A stretch of DNA of 64,000 nucleotides from Saprospiraceae bacterium (GCA_041392805.1 JAWKLJ010000002.1:945001-1009000); one strand, 5' to 3'; positions 8,517 to 17,877 are shown, counted from the first letter of the stretch. Program-made: numbers and translations. The notes: generated from the letters alone by a model not told the origin.

Positions 8517-11051
8517 TTAATTTTTGTAGACGTGAACTGGAATATTTTCTCTCGTCGCGTCCAGAATGTGATTGGTCCGCATTTCCTTAGCGGTTTCGAT
8601 AACATTGAGCATATCATCCGTGTGATTGAGTTTGTCAGAGATAGGTCTGTACAAACAAAATTCACCTTCATGGAAATGATAGAGCTCGTTATCAGCAGGA
8701 GAGACCGCCACCAAATGGATCCATTTTTTTTCAAACCAACTATACATTTCTTCAGATGATTTGATCACTTTCAAGACCACTTCAGGCCGCTGTTCGACCA
8801 TTAATAGCAGCCTTACAGGATCATGGTTCTCAATCATTTGTAAGGGTAGACCGGGTCTTAAATCCCCGTCGCTACTATTGGCTACCCCAATTAGTCCCAT
8901 GACATTATGAGGAAGTTTAGTTCCAGCCCCCATTTTTTCAATATCCATTCTCGAAAAATAGTACTCCAGGTTAATGCCACCACATACGGCGGGGATCGGC
9001 CCTAAAACTTGGGCAAGTAATTTGCCATCAGGATCTGTTTGATAATCATAGGAGTTTAAAAATGCCCTCCGATCCAGGAATAAGCCCTTCATTTTCTGTC
9101 TAGAGCCAACATAACAAAGTGCATTTGTGCCATGCCCCAGCTCAGGCCGTGGTTCAAAGAAAGAAACAGATCGCTTCTTGATGGCCTTTCTAACGTGTTT
9201 GATATCCTTACTAATATCAATAGAGGCAAACCTTCTGGATCGTTCCTTGGCATTCAGGTCAAGGGCTTCTTCAAAGGTGTCCTTATTCTTTTGGTGCCGT
9301 ACATTATTTTCGAAAGTCAGCAAATCTTCATCATAAAAGGCAATTTCATCACTTGCTGTATCATGCATTCCGCCAAGAAACTGCGTTTCTGTCGGGATCT
9401 CTAATCCTTGGACACTCAGGATGGCCCTTACTTTAGGATGGTTGGCCATGAAAGCAAAAACCCTTGCGTTTACCGAGCCTGGACGTCCACTACAAGCACC
9501 GCAATCGTGCGCACCATGGTGCGGATTATTGGCACTACTACTGCCATGTGCCATCACATAGACAAGGGGTGCAAAGTGATCGACCATCCCTATTCCTTTC
9601 AAAAGGGGCGCTACTACTTGGGCCATTTCTTCAATGGTATAGCCAATTTGCAAGCCATTCTCCTTATGATTGGGATCCGTATTTTCAATGGTTAGTTTGC
9701 CATTAATATTCATATGGGCAAAAGCATCAGAAATAGCAGGACTCATCTTTGGCCGGAAAAGGTCTAGTACCATTTTCACACTAGCCCACAAACCCAAAGA
9801 AAGCGAAATCAAAAAACCCCTGAAGAAAGTGTGTGAATTTTTGGTATACAGCAATTCATGTTGGCGTTTGTCGGTTACCTCTATTTCCTTGATCAGATGT
9901 TTGGGTGTAATGGCTACCGGGCAATTTTTTTCATAAAATTTGCCGCCAAAAGGTTGGAAATATATAGCTGCGCCAAAAAAGCCAGGTGCCCCTAAGGTTT
10001 CACACTGTTTATCGCAAGCCTCAATATGTCTTCTCAAAGAACACTCTCGGTCATCAATGCAAAATATGGCCTGAAAACTTTTCTTCTCGGGTTTGACCAG
10101 GCGCCTACTTTTCGCAATATGGTCTATGGCACCCAGCACTTCATCATAATAATCCCATTCGAAGGCATCTTGCCATATGGACAATATTTGATCCAGTTCT
10201 GTTAGCTCGGATTTGGCAAAATAATCCTGTGGGGGCAAGTTGAGGTGAGTGCCCAGTGCTGTCCATTTTTTTCCTAAGGTGCGATCCAAGGCATCAATTT
10301 CCATCAGCAATTCCAAAAGGATAAGATCCTTTAGACTGATTTTCTTTGTATAAAGTAGTGTTTTCGGGTTGCTTTCTATGGCCGAAACAATACCACTCCA
10401 GCCTCTATGGGCGAATTGTTGGTCATAAATGTATGGCTCGAAATAAGCCTCGTCACCAACGAGTATCTTCAATAGTTGATCAATGCAGAGGTTTTTATCA
10501 AAAAGTAAATCCTTAACCCTTTTTGATTTAAAAAAACTGATCATACTGTGTTGCTCCAAGGTTCTGATCGCATTGATCAGCCCTTGGTCTTCAAACGGAA
10601 AATGCCACAAGGCAATACCTTGGTCTAGGTAACTGCACAACATTCGAAAAAGCAACGGTTGTACCAGGTTATCCAAGTCAACCTTATAGGCTGTTTTCCA
10701 GTTGGCTCGTATTTTTCCAATGCGTGGGGCACTAACCGGCTCATACTTCGCCTCCAATAGCTTGTGCCGGTATTCATGGAGTAAAGCTTTGCCCTTATTT
10801 CTGATAATAATCTCATCCAGAATTTCCGGCTTTATCCTGCCTTGTTGATAAAGTTTTCGGTATTCATTTAAATTAAAGGTAACCTTGATGCCAAATATTT
10901 TTGAGGCATTAAAAATACCTTCATAAAAATCCATTTCCTGAAAAGCATGCAACGAATTATGGTGCACAAAATCCTTTAAGGCTGCCTGATTGGGTAAATA
11001 GTGCTTTAACTCGTGTAAGACATGATTTTCATCAAAAAGTCTTGGTCTCAT
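8517..11051 (-). CDS. dabA: DabA-type inorganic carbon transporter subunit (DUF2309)
   Basis: An 844-residue DUF2309/UPF0753 protein. The family acts as a membrane-coupled, one-way carbonic anhydrase that traps CO2 as bicarbonate. The zinc site can be read directly: Cys331 and Asp333 in FCIDDRE, His502 in VMAHGSSS and Cys517 in HDCGACSGRPGS. The spacing corresponds to C351/D353/H524/C539 of the Halothiobacillus protein. The length is normal. No signal peptide is present, as expected for a cytoplasmic-face subunit. The gene sits between a SulP transporter and dabB on the minus strand. No carboxysome or Rubisco gene occurs in this window, so the bicarbonate probably feeds carboxylases of general metabolism. 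Confidence 0.93.
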   Translation of the reverse strand: MRPRLFDENHVLHELKHYLPNQAALKDFVHHNSLHAFQEMDFYEGIFNASKIFGIKVTFNLNEYRKLYQQGRIKPEILDEIIIRNKGKALLHEYRHKLLEAKYEPVSAPRIGKIRANWKTAYKVDLDNLVQPLLFRMLCSYLDQGIALWHFPFEDQGLINAIRTLEQHSMISFFKSKRVKDLLFDKNLCIDQLLKILVGDEAYFEPYIYDQQFAHRGWSGIVSAIESNPKTLLYTKKISLKDLILLELLMEIDALDRTLGKKWTALGTHLNLPPQDYFAKSELTELDQILSIWQDAFEWDYYDEVLGAIDHIAKSRRLVKPEKKSFQAIFCIDDRECSLRRHIEACDKQCETLGAPGFFGAAIYFQPFGGKFYEKNCPVAITPKHLIKEIEVTDKRQHELLYTKNSHTFFRGFLISLSLGLWASVKMVLDLFRPKMSPAISDAFAHMNINGKLTIENTDPNHKENGLQIGYTIEEMAQVVAPLLKGIGMVDHFAPLVYVMAHGSSSANNPHHGAHDCGACSGRPGSVNARVFAFMANHPKVRAILSVQGLEIPTETQFLGGMHDTASDEIAFYDEDLLTFENNVRHQKNKDTFEEALDLNAKERSRRFASIDISKDIKHVRKAIKKRSVSFFEPRPELGHGTNALCYVGSRQKMKGLFLDRRAFLNSYDYQTDPDGKLLAQVLGPIPAVCGGINLEYYFSRMDIEKMGAGTKLPHNVMGLIGVANSSDGDLRPGLPLQMIENHDPVRLLLMVEQRPEVVLKVIKSSEEMYSWFEKKWIHLVAVSPADNELYHFHEGEFCLYRPISDKLNHTDDMLNVIETAKEMRTNHILDATRENIPVHVYKN

Positions 11052-11104
11052 TTTTTTTATTTTCTTTCTCTGGCAATTATTGCGGTCAACTCAAAATAAA
11101 GCAA

Positions 11105-12700
11105 TTAATGGTTTCGTTTTCTAGCTGCTAGCGGATGACTTGATAAGGGTGCCAGGGCCTCTAGCCCTACTAAATGGACCATCCCACCAGCAGATTGATA
11201 ATCTTTCTCAAAATGATGTAGACTTTCCATAACGGAATGGTCTACTAAAAAGGTGCGAGACATTTCTATTTTAACTTCCTGTCCATGCGGAATAGATTCT
11301 AATTGTTTTTTTAGCCCCAGGTAATTAGAAAAAACGGCGGAATTGCCTAACTCAACAATATGTGTATTTCCTTCTTTTTTAATGACAACAGAGGCCTTAA
11401 ACAAAGATTTAAAAGGAACGCCTCGGATGACATGGATTACTATCTTGAGAAGGATGCCCGCACCGATTCCTACCAATAAATCTTCAAAAAGGGTAAAGAA
11501 AATAGTCGTCGTAAATATAGCGAGCTGCTCGGGTCCAATTTTAAAAGTGTGAATAAATTCTTTTGGATGAGTCAATTTTATACCAACAGCAATCAGCATC
11601 GCTGCTAAGGCCGCATTTGGAATTTGCTCCAGTAAGGGGTAGGCAAGTAAGGCAAATACCAATAAAAAGGCACCGTGGAAAAAATTGGACCATCGGGTTA
11701 CACCACCATTATGAACATTGGCAGAACTTCTGGCTACCTCTGAAATCATTGGTATCCCGCCAACCAATGCAGCAAGTGTATTACCTATGCCGATAGCAAT
11801 TAAGTCTTTATTGGTATCCGATTTTCGCTTGTAAAAGTCAATCATATCAATTGCCTTTACCGTCAATAAACTCTCTAAACTACCTACCAAAGCCACCATG
11901 ACCACATATTTAATGAAGATACCAATGTGCGACCAACCTTCAAAACTTACATTGTAGGCGATTTGATCGGCTAAATTGCCAACTTTTACTAAAGTGTAAG
12001 CGGGGGCATTCCCTGCTAAGTTCATCATCACTCCTGTGGGTATGGCAAATAGTAAGACTAATAAGGGCGCAGGAATTTTTCTTAAGTTGGGATTTTTCAC
12101 TAATGGCCAGCCCATCATAATGACCAAGCTGACCAGACCTATGATGGCAACCTTTGGGTCTAAATTCTGGATAAAGGTTGGTATCGCAGCAAAGAGTGCA
12201 AACGGCCCTTTTCCACTCACCAAATCCGGGTTAACATTAAGTAAAACAGGAATTTGTTTGGCGATAATAATCAGCCCAATCGCTGCCAACATTCCATGTA
12301 CGGCAGACAAAGGGAAAAAATCTACGAGTTTCCCCAGTTTTAAAACACCAAATAAAATCTGCAATAGTCCAGCAACCACTAATACCCCAAGGGTCATTCG
12401 CCAGCCGGCTTCTCCGCCCCCAAACTCGGTGACCGCGCCGGCAATAATAACAATCAAACCTGCTGCTGGCCCTTTAATCGTCAATTTACTTCCTGTAAAA
12501 AAAGTAACGACTATACCTCCAATAATGGCTGTAACTAATCCCATGATGGGCGGAAACTCTGAGGCTTTGGCAATACCTAAACTCAAAGGCAATGCCAATA
12601 GGAAAATGACAAAACCGGAGCTTAGGTCACTACTAAAATGTTGTTTTAGTCCTTCCAATCCATCTTTGGGTGTTGTATTCGGTATATTATTGTTTTTCAT
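11105..12700 (-). CDS. SulP family inorganic anion transporter with STAS domain
   Basis: A 531-residue SulP permease. The N-terminus shows the typical start (SDLSSGFVIFLLALPLSLGIAKASEFPP), followed by about ten or more membrane helices, and the last ~100 residues form a STAS domain (VVIKKEGNTHIVELGNSAVFSNY, then SRTFLVDHSVMESLHHFEKDY). SulP members carry sulfate, bicarbonate or other anions. Its position 53 bases upstream of dabA on the same strand makes bicarbonate the best guess, comparable to BicA-type carriers. It is the first gene of the SulP-DabA-DabB unit. Sulfate transport remains possible, but no sulfur-assimilation gene is adjacent. Confidence 0.88.
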   Translation of the reverse strand: MKNNNIPNTTPKDGLEGLKQHFSSDLSSGFVIFLLALPLSLGIAKASEFPPIMGLVTAIIGGIVVTFFTGSKLTIKGPAAGLIVIIAGAVTEFGGGEAGWRMTLGVLVVAGLLQILFGVLKLGKLVDFFPLSAVHGMLAAIGLIIIAKQIPVLLNVNPDLVSGKGPFALFAAIPTFIQNLDPKVAIIGLVSLVIMMGWPLVKNPNLRKIPAPLLVLLFAIPTGVMMNLAGNAPAYTLVKVGNLADQIAYNVSFEGWSHIGIFIKYVVMVALVGSLESLLTVKAIDMIDFYKRKSDTNKDLIAIGIGNTLAALVGGIPMISEVARSSANVHNGGVTRWSNFFHGAFLLVFALLAYPLLEQIPNAALAAMLIAVGIKLTHPKEFIHTFKIGPEQLAIFTTTIFFTLFEDLLVGIGAGILLKIVIHVIRGVPFKSLFKASVVIKKEGNTHIVELGNSAVFSNYLGLKKQLESIPHGQEVKIEMSRTFLVDHSVMESLHHFEKDYQSAGGMVHLVGLEALAPLSSHPLAARKRNH

Positions 12701-13042
12701 TATGTTTATTTTTTAGCATACAATGGCTATTCAATCTGTGGACAGATTGATCGTGACAAAAAAAAACGGCTTATGGGGCATATCTTGCCCAGATAAACGA
12801 AGGGCAAAAGACCTTATCGTTTACAAAGCTTCCAATGATTTTAAGTGTGGATATAATGGCTAGATTTGGCGCTGCCTTTATAGCACGGCAAAGGCAGTAT
12901 AGGTTAATAACAAACCCCAAACGTGGCCAAGATTTTTCGCTTTATAAGCCTGTTGGTTTTGGATACGGGCAAAGCACTAAACCCTCAATGCATGACAATG
13001 AAAAATGATAGCATTATGAAAGGGAATAGCGAAAGGAAGCGA
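12701..13042. promoter_or_regulatory. Control region upstream of the SulP-dabA-dabB operon
   Basis: A 342-base gene-free stretch. It contains the perfect palindrome TCAATCTG-TGGA-CAGATTGA (12731-12750), 31 bases before the SulP start codon on the minus strand, and a nested inverted-repeat pair further out: TAAACGA (12794-12800) with TCGTTTA (12817-12823), and TTGCCC (12785-12790) with GGGCAA (12802-12807). These are candidate operators for a carbon-responsive regulator. No TAnnTTTG promoter box was found, and no gene is seen here. Confidence 0.45.
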
Positions 13043-13438
13043 CTAACAATCTAGTTTTAAAGTATGGAAAAGAAGATATTTCTTCGGTTGGATAAAGGTC
13101 AGGAAAGAAGAAGAAATATAGGATGGAAAATTAGAGTGGTAATCCTTTAAATGTTTGAGATGATAAAGATAGGCGCCATCTTGGTTATTACCTTCCTTTT
13201 CCTTTTCCTCAATTTCCTCAAGTTCAGAGATAAAAGTGTTGAAAGTTTTTTTCTGACCTAAAGTACTCAGGTGAATCGGAGCAGATGATGGTGAGGGAGA
13301 TTGATTTCCAGTATAGAAGGTAGCAATAGGCTCAGAAAGATGGCCTCTAAAGTAGAAGTTGCTACTAATAGAATCTATAAATGAAATCAGGAATACCCCT
13401 GAAAAAATTAAATATGGCGTTAAATTTATTTTCTTCAT
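13043..13438 (-). CDS. Small exported hypothetical protein
   Basis: A 131-residue protein starting with a hydrophobic signal or anchor (INLTPYLIFSGVFLISFI) followed by a polar, low-complexity Ser/Pro segment, an acidic helical stretch (EEIEEKEKEG) and a conserved-looking C-terminus (SSFLTFIQPKKYLLFHTLKLDC). It is supported as a real gene by an excellent promoter immediately upstream (13456-13487). I do not recognise a characterised family. The final Cys and the basic aromatic tail are notable, but no function can be assigned. Confidence 0.6.
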   Translation of the reverse strand: MKKINLTPYLIFSGVFLISFIDSISSNFYFRGHLSEPIATFYTGNQSPSPSSAPIHLSTLGQKKTFNTFISELEEIEEKEKEGNNQDGAYLYHLKHLKDYHSNFPSYISSSFLTFIQPKKYLLFHTLKLDC

Positions 13439-13455
13439 TAGTACAAGTGAAGGGA

Positions 13456-13487
13456 CAAATTTATTGCATATATCTGGAAATTACAAA
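13456..13487 (-). promoter_or_regulatory. Consensus Bacteroidota promoter
   Basis: Read on the minus strand, TTTG (13487-13484) is followed after 20 bases by TAAATTTG (13463-13456), a full match to TTTG-N19-21-TAnnTTTG. The start codon at 13438 follows after 17 bases, implying a very short leader. Confidence 0.7.
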
Positions 13488-13541
13488 CCATATATAGAAA
13501 AAAACATTTCTCTAGGATATTAAAAATAATGACAAAATAAA

Positions 13542-13587
13542 ACCCCAAAGTACCCAAATATGCTTTGGCTTTTCTGCGTTTTGGGGT
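13542..13587 (-). terminator. Terminator of gabD
   Basis: ACCCCAAA (13542-13549) pairs with TTTGGGGT (13580-13587), enclosing a second small hairpin CCAAA/TTTGG. On the minus strand the stem is followed by TTTATTTTG. It lies 74 bases past the gabD stop. Confidence 0.6.
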
Positions 13588-13660
13588 ACATTTTCAACTA
13601 TGTTGAAACAGCTTGGAGACACTGAAAGGGATTCCCTTCTCCATATTACATTGCGTTTTT

Positions 13661-15118
13661 TCACTCCACTCCTCCCCAACACAGATATTTCATGACCAAA
13701 AAATCGTCCATCCCATACTTCGAACCTTCTCGTCCAAAGCCACTCTGCTTGATGCCGCCAAATGGGGCAACTGCTGTAGAAATCATGCCGGTGTTGATGC
13801 CAACCATGCCATATTCGAGGGCTTCGGCCACTCGCCAGATGCGGGCGTAATCTCTGCCATAAAAATAGGATGCCAAGCCGAAGGGGGTATCATTTGCCAT
13901 TTTAATGACCGTTTCTTCTGTATCAAATTGGATGACCGGCGCAATGGGGCCAAAGATTTCTTCCGAACTAATTTCCATCGACGGAAGCACACCGGTCAAC
14001 ACCGTAGGTTCGTAAAAGGACCCTTTCTCATTGATAAGCATTGACTTTCCACCCGTTAAAACCTTAGCGCCCTTTGCACTGGCGTCTGCCACCAGTCGTT
14101 GGACTTTTTTCAAGGCTTCCCTATTGATGAGCGGGCCGATTTCAACGCCATTTTCCAGGCCGTTTCCTACCGACAGTGCTCGGGCAGCTGCCGCCAATTT
14201 TTGGGTAAATTGTTCATAAATGCCCGCCTGGGCGTAGAAACGGTTGGCACATACGCAAGTTTGTCCGGCATTGCGGTATTTGGAAGCGATGGCGCCAGCT
14301 ACGGCCGCATCGAGGTCGGCGTCGTCGAACACGATAAAAGGAGCGTTGCCCCCTAGTTCCAGTGATAGCTTCTTAAGGGTGCCAGCGCTTTGGGCCATTA
14401 GTAGTTTCCCGATTTCGGTAGAGCCGGTGAAGGAAAGTTTCCGCACCAGTGGGTTGTCTGTTAGCTCCTTGCCTACGGCTGCTGGTTGACTGGTTGTGAC
14501 GATGTTGAGCACGCCTGGAGGGAAGCCCGCTTCCTCGGCCAAGGCTGCCAGGGCCAGCGCCGAAAGTGGCGTATCCTCGGCTGGTTTGATCACTACGGTG
14601 CACCCTGCGGCCAGCGCCGGAGCCACCTTACGTGTTATCATGGCGTTGGGGAAATTCCAGGGGGTGATAGCAGCCGCCACACCGATCGGTTGCTTAAGGG
14701 TCATAATCCGCATCCCTTTACCGTGGCCAGGAATGACGTCGCCATACACTCGCCTGGCCTCCTCGGCAAACCATTCTACAAAAGAGGCTCCGTAGCGGAT
14801 CTCTCCTTTGGCCTCAGCCAGCGGTTTGCCTTGTTCTGTGGTGAGCAGCAAGGCCAGATCCTCCAGGTTCTCCATTTGTAGGGTATACCATTTTTTCAAG
14901 ATAGTAGCACGCTGCTCAGCCGTTTTATCCCTCCACGCTGGGAAGGCTTTGGCTGCGGCGGAAATGGCGGCTTTGGTCTCGGCTGCACCCATGTCGGGTA
15001 CATCGCCAATGTGAGCGCCGTTGTATGGATTGGCGACAGGGAAAGTTTTGCCATCATTGGCGCCGATCCACTTTCCGTCGATGAAGGTTCGGCTTTTGAG
15101 AAGCGATTTATTTTTCAT
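13661..15118 (-). CDS. gabD: NAD(P)-dependent succinate-semialdehyde dehydrogenase
   Basis: A 485-residue aldehyde dehydrogenase that oxidises succinate semialdehyde to succinate, the last step of GABA or 4-hydroxybutyrate breakdown. Visible active-site residues are Asn155 (TPWNFP), Glu254 (LELGGNAP) and Cys288 (NAGQTCVCANR). The second Cys290, two residues on, is the partner of the redox switch typical of SSADH. The subfamily pattern (FIDGKWIGANDGKTFPVANP, GDVPDMG) matches GabD rather than general ALDH. Its ATG overlaps the stop of the upstream small membrane-protein gene (ATGA), implying coupled translation. No GABA aminotransferase is in the window. Confidence 0.9.
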   Translation of the reverse strand: MKNKSLLKSRTFIDGKWIGANDGKTFPVANPYNGAHIGDVPDMGAAETKAAISAAAKAFPAWRDKTAEQRATILKKWYTLQMENLEDLALLLTTEQGKPLAEAKGEIRYGASFVEWFAEEARRVYGDVIPGHGKGMRIMTLKQPIGVAAAITPWNFPNAMITRKVAPALAAGCTVVIKPAEDTPLSALALAALAEEAGFPPGVLNIVTTSQPAAVGKELTDNPLVRKLSFTGSTEIGKLLMAQSAGTLKKLSLELGGNAPFIVFDDADLDAAVAGAIASKYRNAGQTCVCANRFYAQAGIYEQFTQKLAAAARALSVGNGLENGVEIGPLINREALKKVQRLVADASAKGAKVLTGGKSMLINEKGSFYEPTVLTGVLPSMEISSEEIFGPIAPVIQFDTEETVIKMANDTPFGLASYFYGRDYARIWRVAEALEYGMVGINTGMISTAVAPFGGIKQSGFGREGSKYGMDDFLVMKYLCWGGVE

Positions 15119-15399
15119 TTCTTAAGATTTTGTAATTCAATTGAACGATAATAAACCCTTCCTTCATCCGATAATTCGGTGATCGTTTGGTGAGCATGTG
15201 CTGGTGTATAGCTTGGAATAGTGATATCCAAAGGTTGGAAACCTGGGGCAAATTGATTCATTTGATTCCCGAGATAAGGCATTATGCCTAACATGAAAAT
15301 AAAATCAATGGCCAGGAAGATCGGGACATTGCGGCCCGTGGCCCATTTTTGGATGAGATTAATCATTTGCTTGAAAATGACTATTTTGCTTAGAAACAT
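15115..15399 (-). CDS. Short membrane protein, apparently C-terminally truncated
   Basis: A 94-residue protein with one membrane helix (NVPIFLAIDFIFMLGIMPYL) and an extracytoplasmic segment ending IELQNLKK. From memory, the layout (an N-terminal helix, then YTPAHAHQTI, GRVYYRSIEL) resembles the first half of a larger 4-helix membrane protein family in which further helices follow the YR.IEL motif; here the stop comes at once and the gabD ATG overlaps it. An alternative start at Met12 (15366) would leave more room for the divergent gene at 15417. It may be a deletion remnant that now acts as a translational leader for gabD. No function is known. Confidence 0.5.
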   Translation of the reverse strand: MFLSKIVIFKQMINLIQKWATGRNVPIFLAIDFIFMLGIMPYLGNQMNQFAPGFQPLDITIPSYTPAHAHQTITELSDEGRVYYRSIELQNLKK

Positions 15400-15416
15400 G
15401 TATTAACCTCTAAATT

Positions 15417-16283
15417 ATGAAAAAATCACTTTTTTTAATCGTAATCATACTGATGATGAGTTGGCCAATTCAGGAACTTAAAGCGCAAATTACCCATAAA
15501 GACCTTCTCTTTGCCACGGTAGAAGATCGACCTTTATATTTGGATTTATTCCTGCCTTCCAATGAGCCAAATCCCTTTCTGATCGTTTGGGTGCATGGAG
15601 GCGCCTGGCACGCTGGCTCCAGGGCCAACCCTCCCACGGCACTTTTAGCGAAAGGGTATGCTATCGCAAGTGTAGATTATCGCTTAAGTGTGGAGGCTCG
15701 ATTTCCTGCGCAAATACATGACATCAAGGCCGCTATTCGATTCCTTCGTGGAAACGCTAAAAAATATGGTTACCGATCAGATCAAATCGTGGTCTGGGGG
15801 GCTTCGGCAGGCGGGCATTTGGCGGCTTTGGTGGGAACGACCAACGGCCATCCGGAATTGGAGGGCAGCCTAGGTGAGTACCTCGATCAAAGCGCTGATG
15901 TCCAGGCTGTTGTTGATTTTTACGGGCCAACTAATTTCCTCACCATACTCAACCAATCTACCCCGCACGGTATCAGTGTGAGGGCACCCGCGTTGGCCTT
16001 ATTATTAGGGCGACCAGTAGAGCAGGTTCCCGACCTCGCCAAATTGGCCAGTCCTGTCTTTCAGGTCGATGCCGCAGACCCACCGCTGTTCATTGCTCAT
16101 GGCGATCAGGATAACCAGGTTCCCATTAATCAATCGCTGGAACTACAAGGTGCTTATGAAGCCTTGGGACTAAAGGTACAAATGGAAGTAGTACATGGCG
16201 CCGGGCATGGTAGTCGTGATTATTATGATCCTGCCTTCCAGGATACACTAGCCGCTTTTTTGGCAGCCGTGCTTAAGCAATAA
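15417..16283 (+). CDS. Secreted alpha/beta hydrolase (esterase/lipase-like)
   Basis: A 288-residue serine esterase with a signal peptide (cleavage near LKAQ). The oxyanion-hole motif HGGAW sits at residues 60-64, the nucleophile Ser130 lies in GASAGGH, the acid residue is probably in IAHGDQDNQVP and the catalytic His in VVHGAGHGS. The HGGAW-GASAG arrangement is typical of the hormone-sensitive-lipase/BD-FAE group, which deacylates small esters or feruloyl/acetyl groups on plant polysaccharides. It is divergent from the gabD unit (17 bases between starts) and convergent with the serine hydrolase, with only 4 bases between stop codons. Confidence 0.87.
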   Translation: MKKSLFLIVIILMMSWPIQELKAQITHKDLLFATVEDRPLYLDLFLPSNEPNPFLIVWVHGGAWHAGSRANPPTALLAKGYAIASVDYRLSVEARFPAQIHDIKAAIRFLRGNAKKYGYRSDQIVVWGASAGGHLAALVGTTNGHPELEGSLGEYLDQSADVQAVVDFYGPTNFLTILNQSTPHGISVRAPALALLLGRPVEQVPDLAKLASPVFQVDAADPPLFIAHGDQDNQVPINQSLELQGAYEALGLKVQMEVVHGAGHGSRDYYDPAFQDTLAAFLAAVLKQ

Positions 16284-16287
16284 ATAC

Positions 16288-17877
16288 TCAAGCTTGTCCT
16301 GTCAAATTCATTCGTTCATCTTCTTGTTTGCGTCCAATGGCCACACTATTTTTGAAACTGATCACCACCTTGTCTCCATCAAAAGTGCAATCAATCTGAT
16401 CATGATGGGCATTTTCGATGAATCGCCAGGTCATTTGCAGGGTATTTTCATCCTTCCAGGTAGCGCTTGCCGCAATTTGAGAAGGCACGGTAGTCCGGCC
16501 AGGTACGGCAAAAAGGCTTCTTTCTTCGGATCTTTCATTGCGGTCAATAATCCATGCCGAAAGTCCACACATAATTTGCTGACTCCCCTTGGCATCCTGT
16601 AGCGTAAAGGTACAGTCCTGGTCGGTGAATTGGAAAGAAACGGTCTGAATTTCCCAATCATTAGTAGCCAGCTTAAATGATTTGCCAGATACCTCAGCCG
16701 CTTTTGGCGAACTGGCTGCCAACATGGGAGGATCGAGCTTCAGCTGCTTCAACTTTTCACTCAATAACTGGTATGAGGACGTATTTTCTGCAATCTTTTC
16801 ATCGGATAAGGCTGGAAGTAGGTTATCCCAAGCTATTTGCATAGAAGCTTGCATGTCAAAGCTTTCGCTGGTAATGGCCAAAACGGTTTCCTTTTGGGGA
16901 ATGACAATGCAATACTGCCCAAACGCACCATCGCCACGATAGAAGCCAGGTGCAGGCTTGCACCGCCAGAATTGGTAACCATATCCTTGCGACCAGTCGT
17001 TGTCCCCCTCTTGGGAATTCGTTTGTTTTTTGGTGGCTTCTTCCACCCAGGTTGCTGGAAGTAATTGTTTGCCTTTCCATTCTCCTTTTTGAAGATAAAG
17101 CTGACCCAATTTGGCAATGTCTTCCGTGCGAACCCGTAGGCCATACCCCCCCGTATTAATGCCCATCGGACAGGTTTCCCAGTCTGCACCATCAATGCCT
17201 AATGGGACGAATAACCTTTCAGATAAATAATCAAAAAGTGTTTGTCCCGATTGCTTTTGGAGAATAGCAGACAGCATATAGGTGGCTCCAGTATTGTACA
17301 AAAAATGAGTGCCTGGTTCAAAGTCTACCGTTCGGGCCAGAAAAGCCTTTACCCAAATATTATCTTCGGCAGACCTAAGTGCACCCATCGTATCCTGGCC
17401 ATGACCCGTTGTCATCGTTAGCAAGTGTTTGATTTTCATGGCACCTAGGTTTTCACTGACTTCCGCAGGGGCATATTCTGGGAAGAAAGACAATACCTGG
17501 TCCTCAACACTTAGTTTCCCTTCCGCTACCAACATGCCAATGCCAGTGGAGGTAAAACTCTTGCTCAGGGAATATAGGGTATGCTTCAAATGAGGCCCAT
17601 AGGGGTCCCACCACCCTTCCGCTACGACGTGCCCCTTTCGAACCAACATAAAACTGTGAAATTCGATACCACTGGTTTTAATATCTGCTAAAAATTGGAG
17701 GATAGCCTCGGAAGAGATCCCTTGTTGCTCCGGTGTACTGCGAGGCAAAGCCAATGGATCTAAAGGAATACTGGCTTCGGGCGATTTTTCGGATTGACAT
17801 TGAGTCAGCGGGGAGGTGGCGCCAAGGATGAGCACCCCGATCCCAAGATGTTGGAGGAATTGTCTACGGTCGGTCAT
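16288..17877 (-). CDS. Beta-lactamase family serine hydrolase
   Basis: A 529-residue class C beta-lactamase-like enzyme. The N-terminus (MTDRRQFLQHLGIGVLILG...LTQC) combines an RR motif with a hydrophobic core and a possible lipobox ending at Cys27, so it is probably an exported lipoprotein. The catalytic SxxK is in YSLSKSFTSTGIG and the YxN-like motif in FLYNTGATYMLS. The ~150 C-terminal residues form an extra beta-rich domain seen in Bacteroidota members. Family enzymes act on D-peptides, esters or beta-lactams; the natural substrate is unknown and antibiotic resistance should not be assumed. Confidence 0.87.
   Translation of the reverse strand: MTDRRQFLQHLGIGVLILGATSPLTQCQSEKSPEASIPLDPLALPRSTPEQQGISSEAILQFLADIKTSGIEFHSFMLVRKGHVVAEGWWDPYGPHLKHTLYSLSKSFTSTGIGMLVAEGKLSVEDQVLSFFPEYAPAEVSENLGAMKIKHLLTMTTGHGQDTMGALRSAEDNIWVKAFLARTVDFEPGTHFLYNTGATYMLSAILQKQSGQTLFDYLSERLFVPLGIDGADWETCPMGINTGGYGLRVRTEDIAKLGQLYLQKGEWKGKQLLPATWVEEATKKQTNSQEGDNDWSQGYGYQFWRCKPAPGFYRGDGAFGQYCIVIPQKETVLAITSESFDMQASMQIAWDNLLPALSDEKIAENTSSYQLLSEKLKQLKLDPPMLAASSPKAAEVSGKSFKLATNDWEIQTVSFQFTDQDCTFTLQDAKGSQQIMCGLSAWIIDRNERSEERSLFAVPGRTTVPSQIAASATWKDENTLQMTWRFIENAHHDQIDCTFDGDKVVISFKNSVAIGRKQEDERMNLTGQA

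Noticed and set aside
12036..12716. 226-codon open frame on the plus strand
   Set aside because: It lies entirely antisense to the SulP transporter and its product is rich in Pro/Thr/Ile as expected from the reverse of membrane helices.
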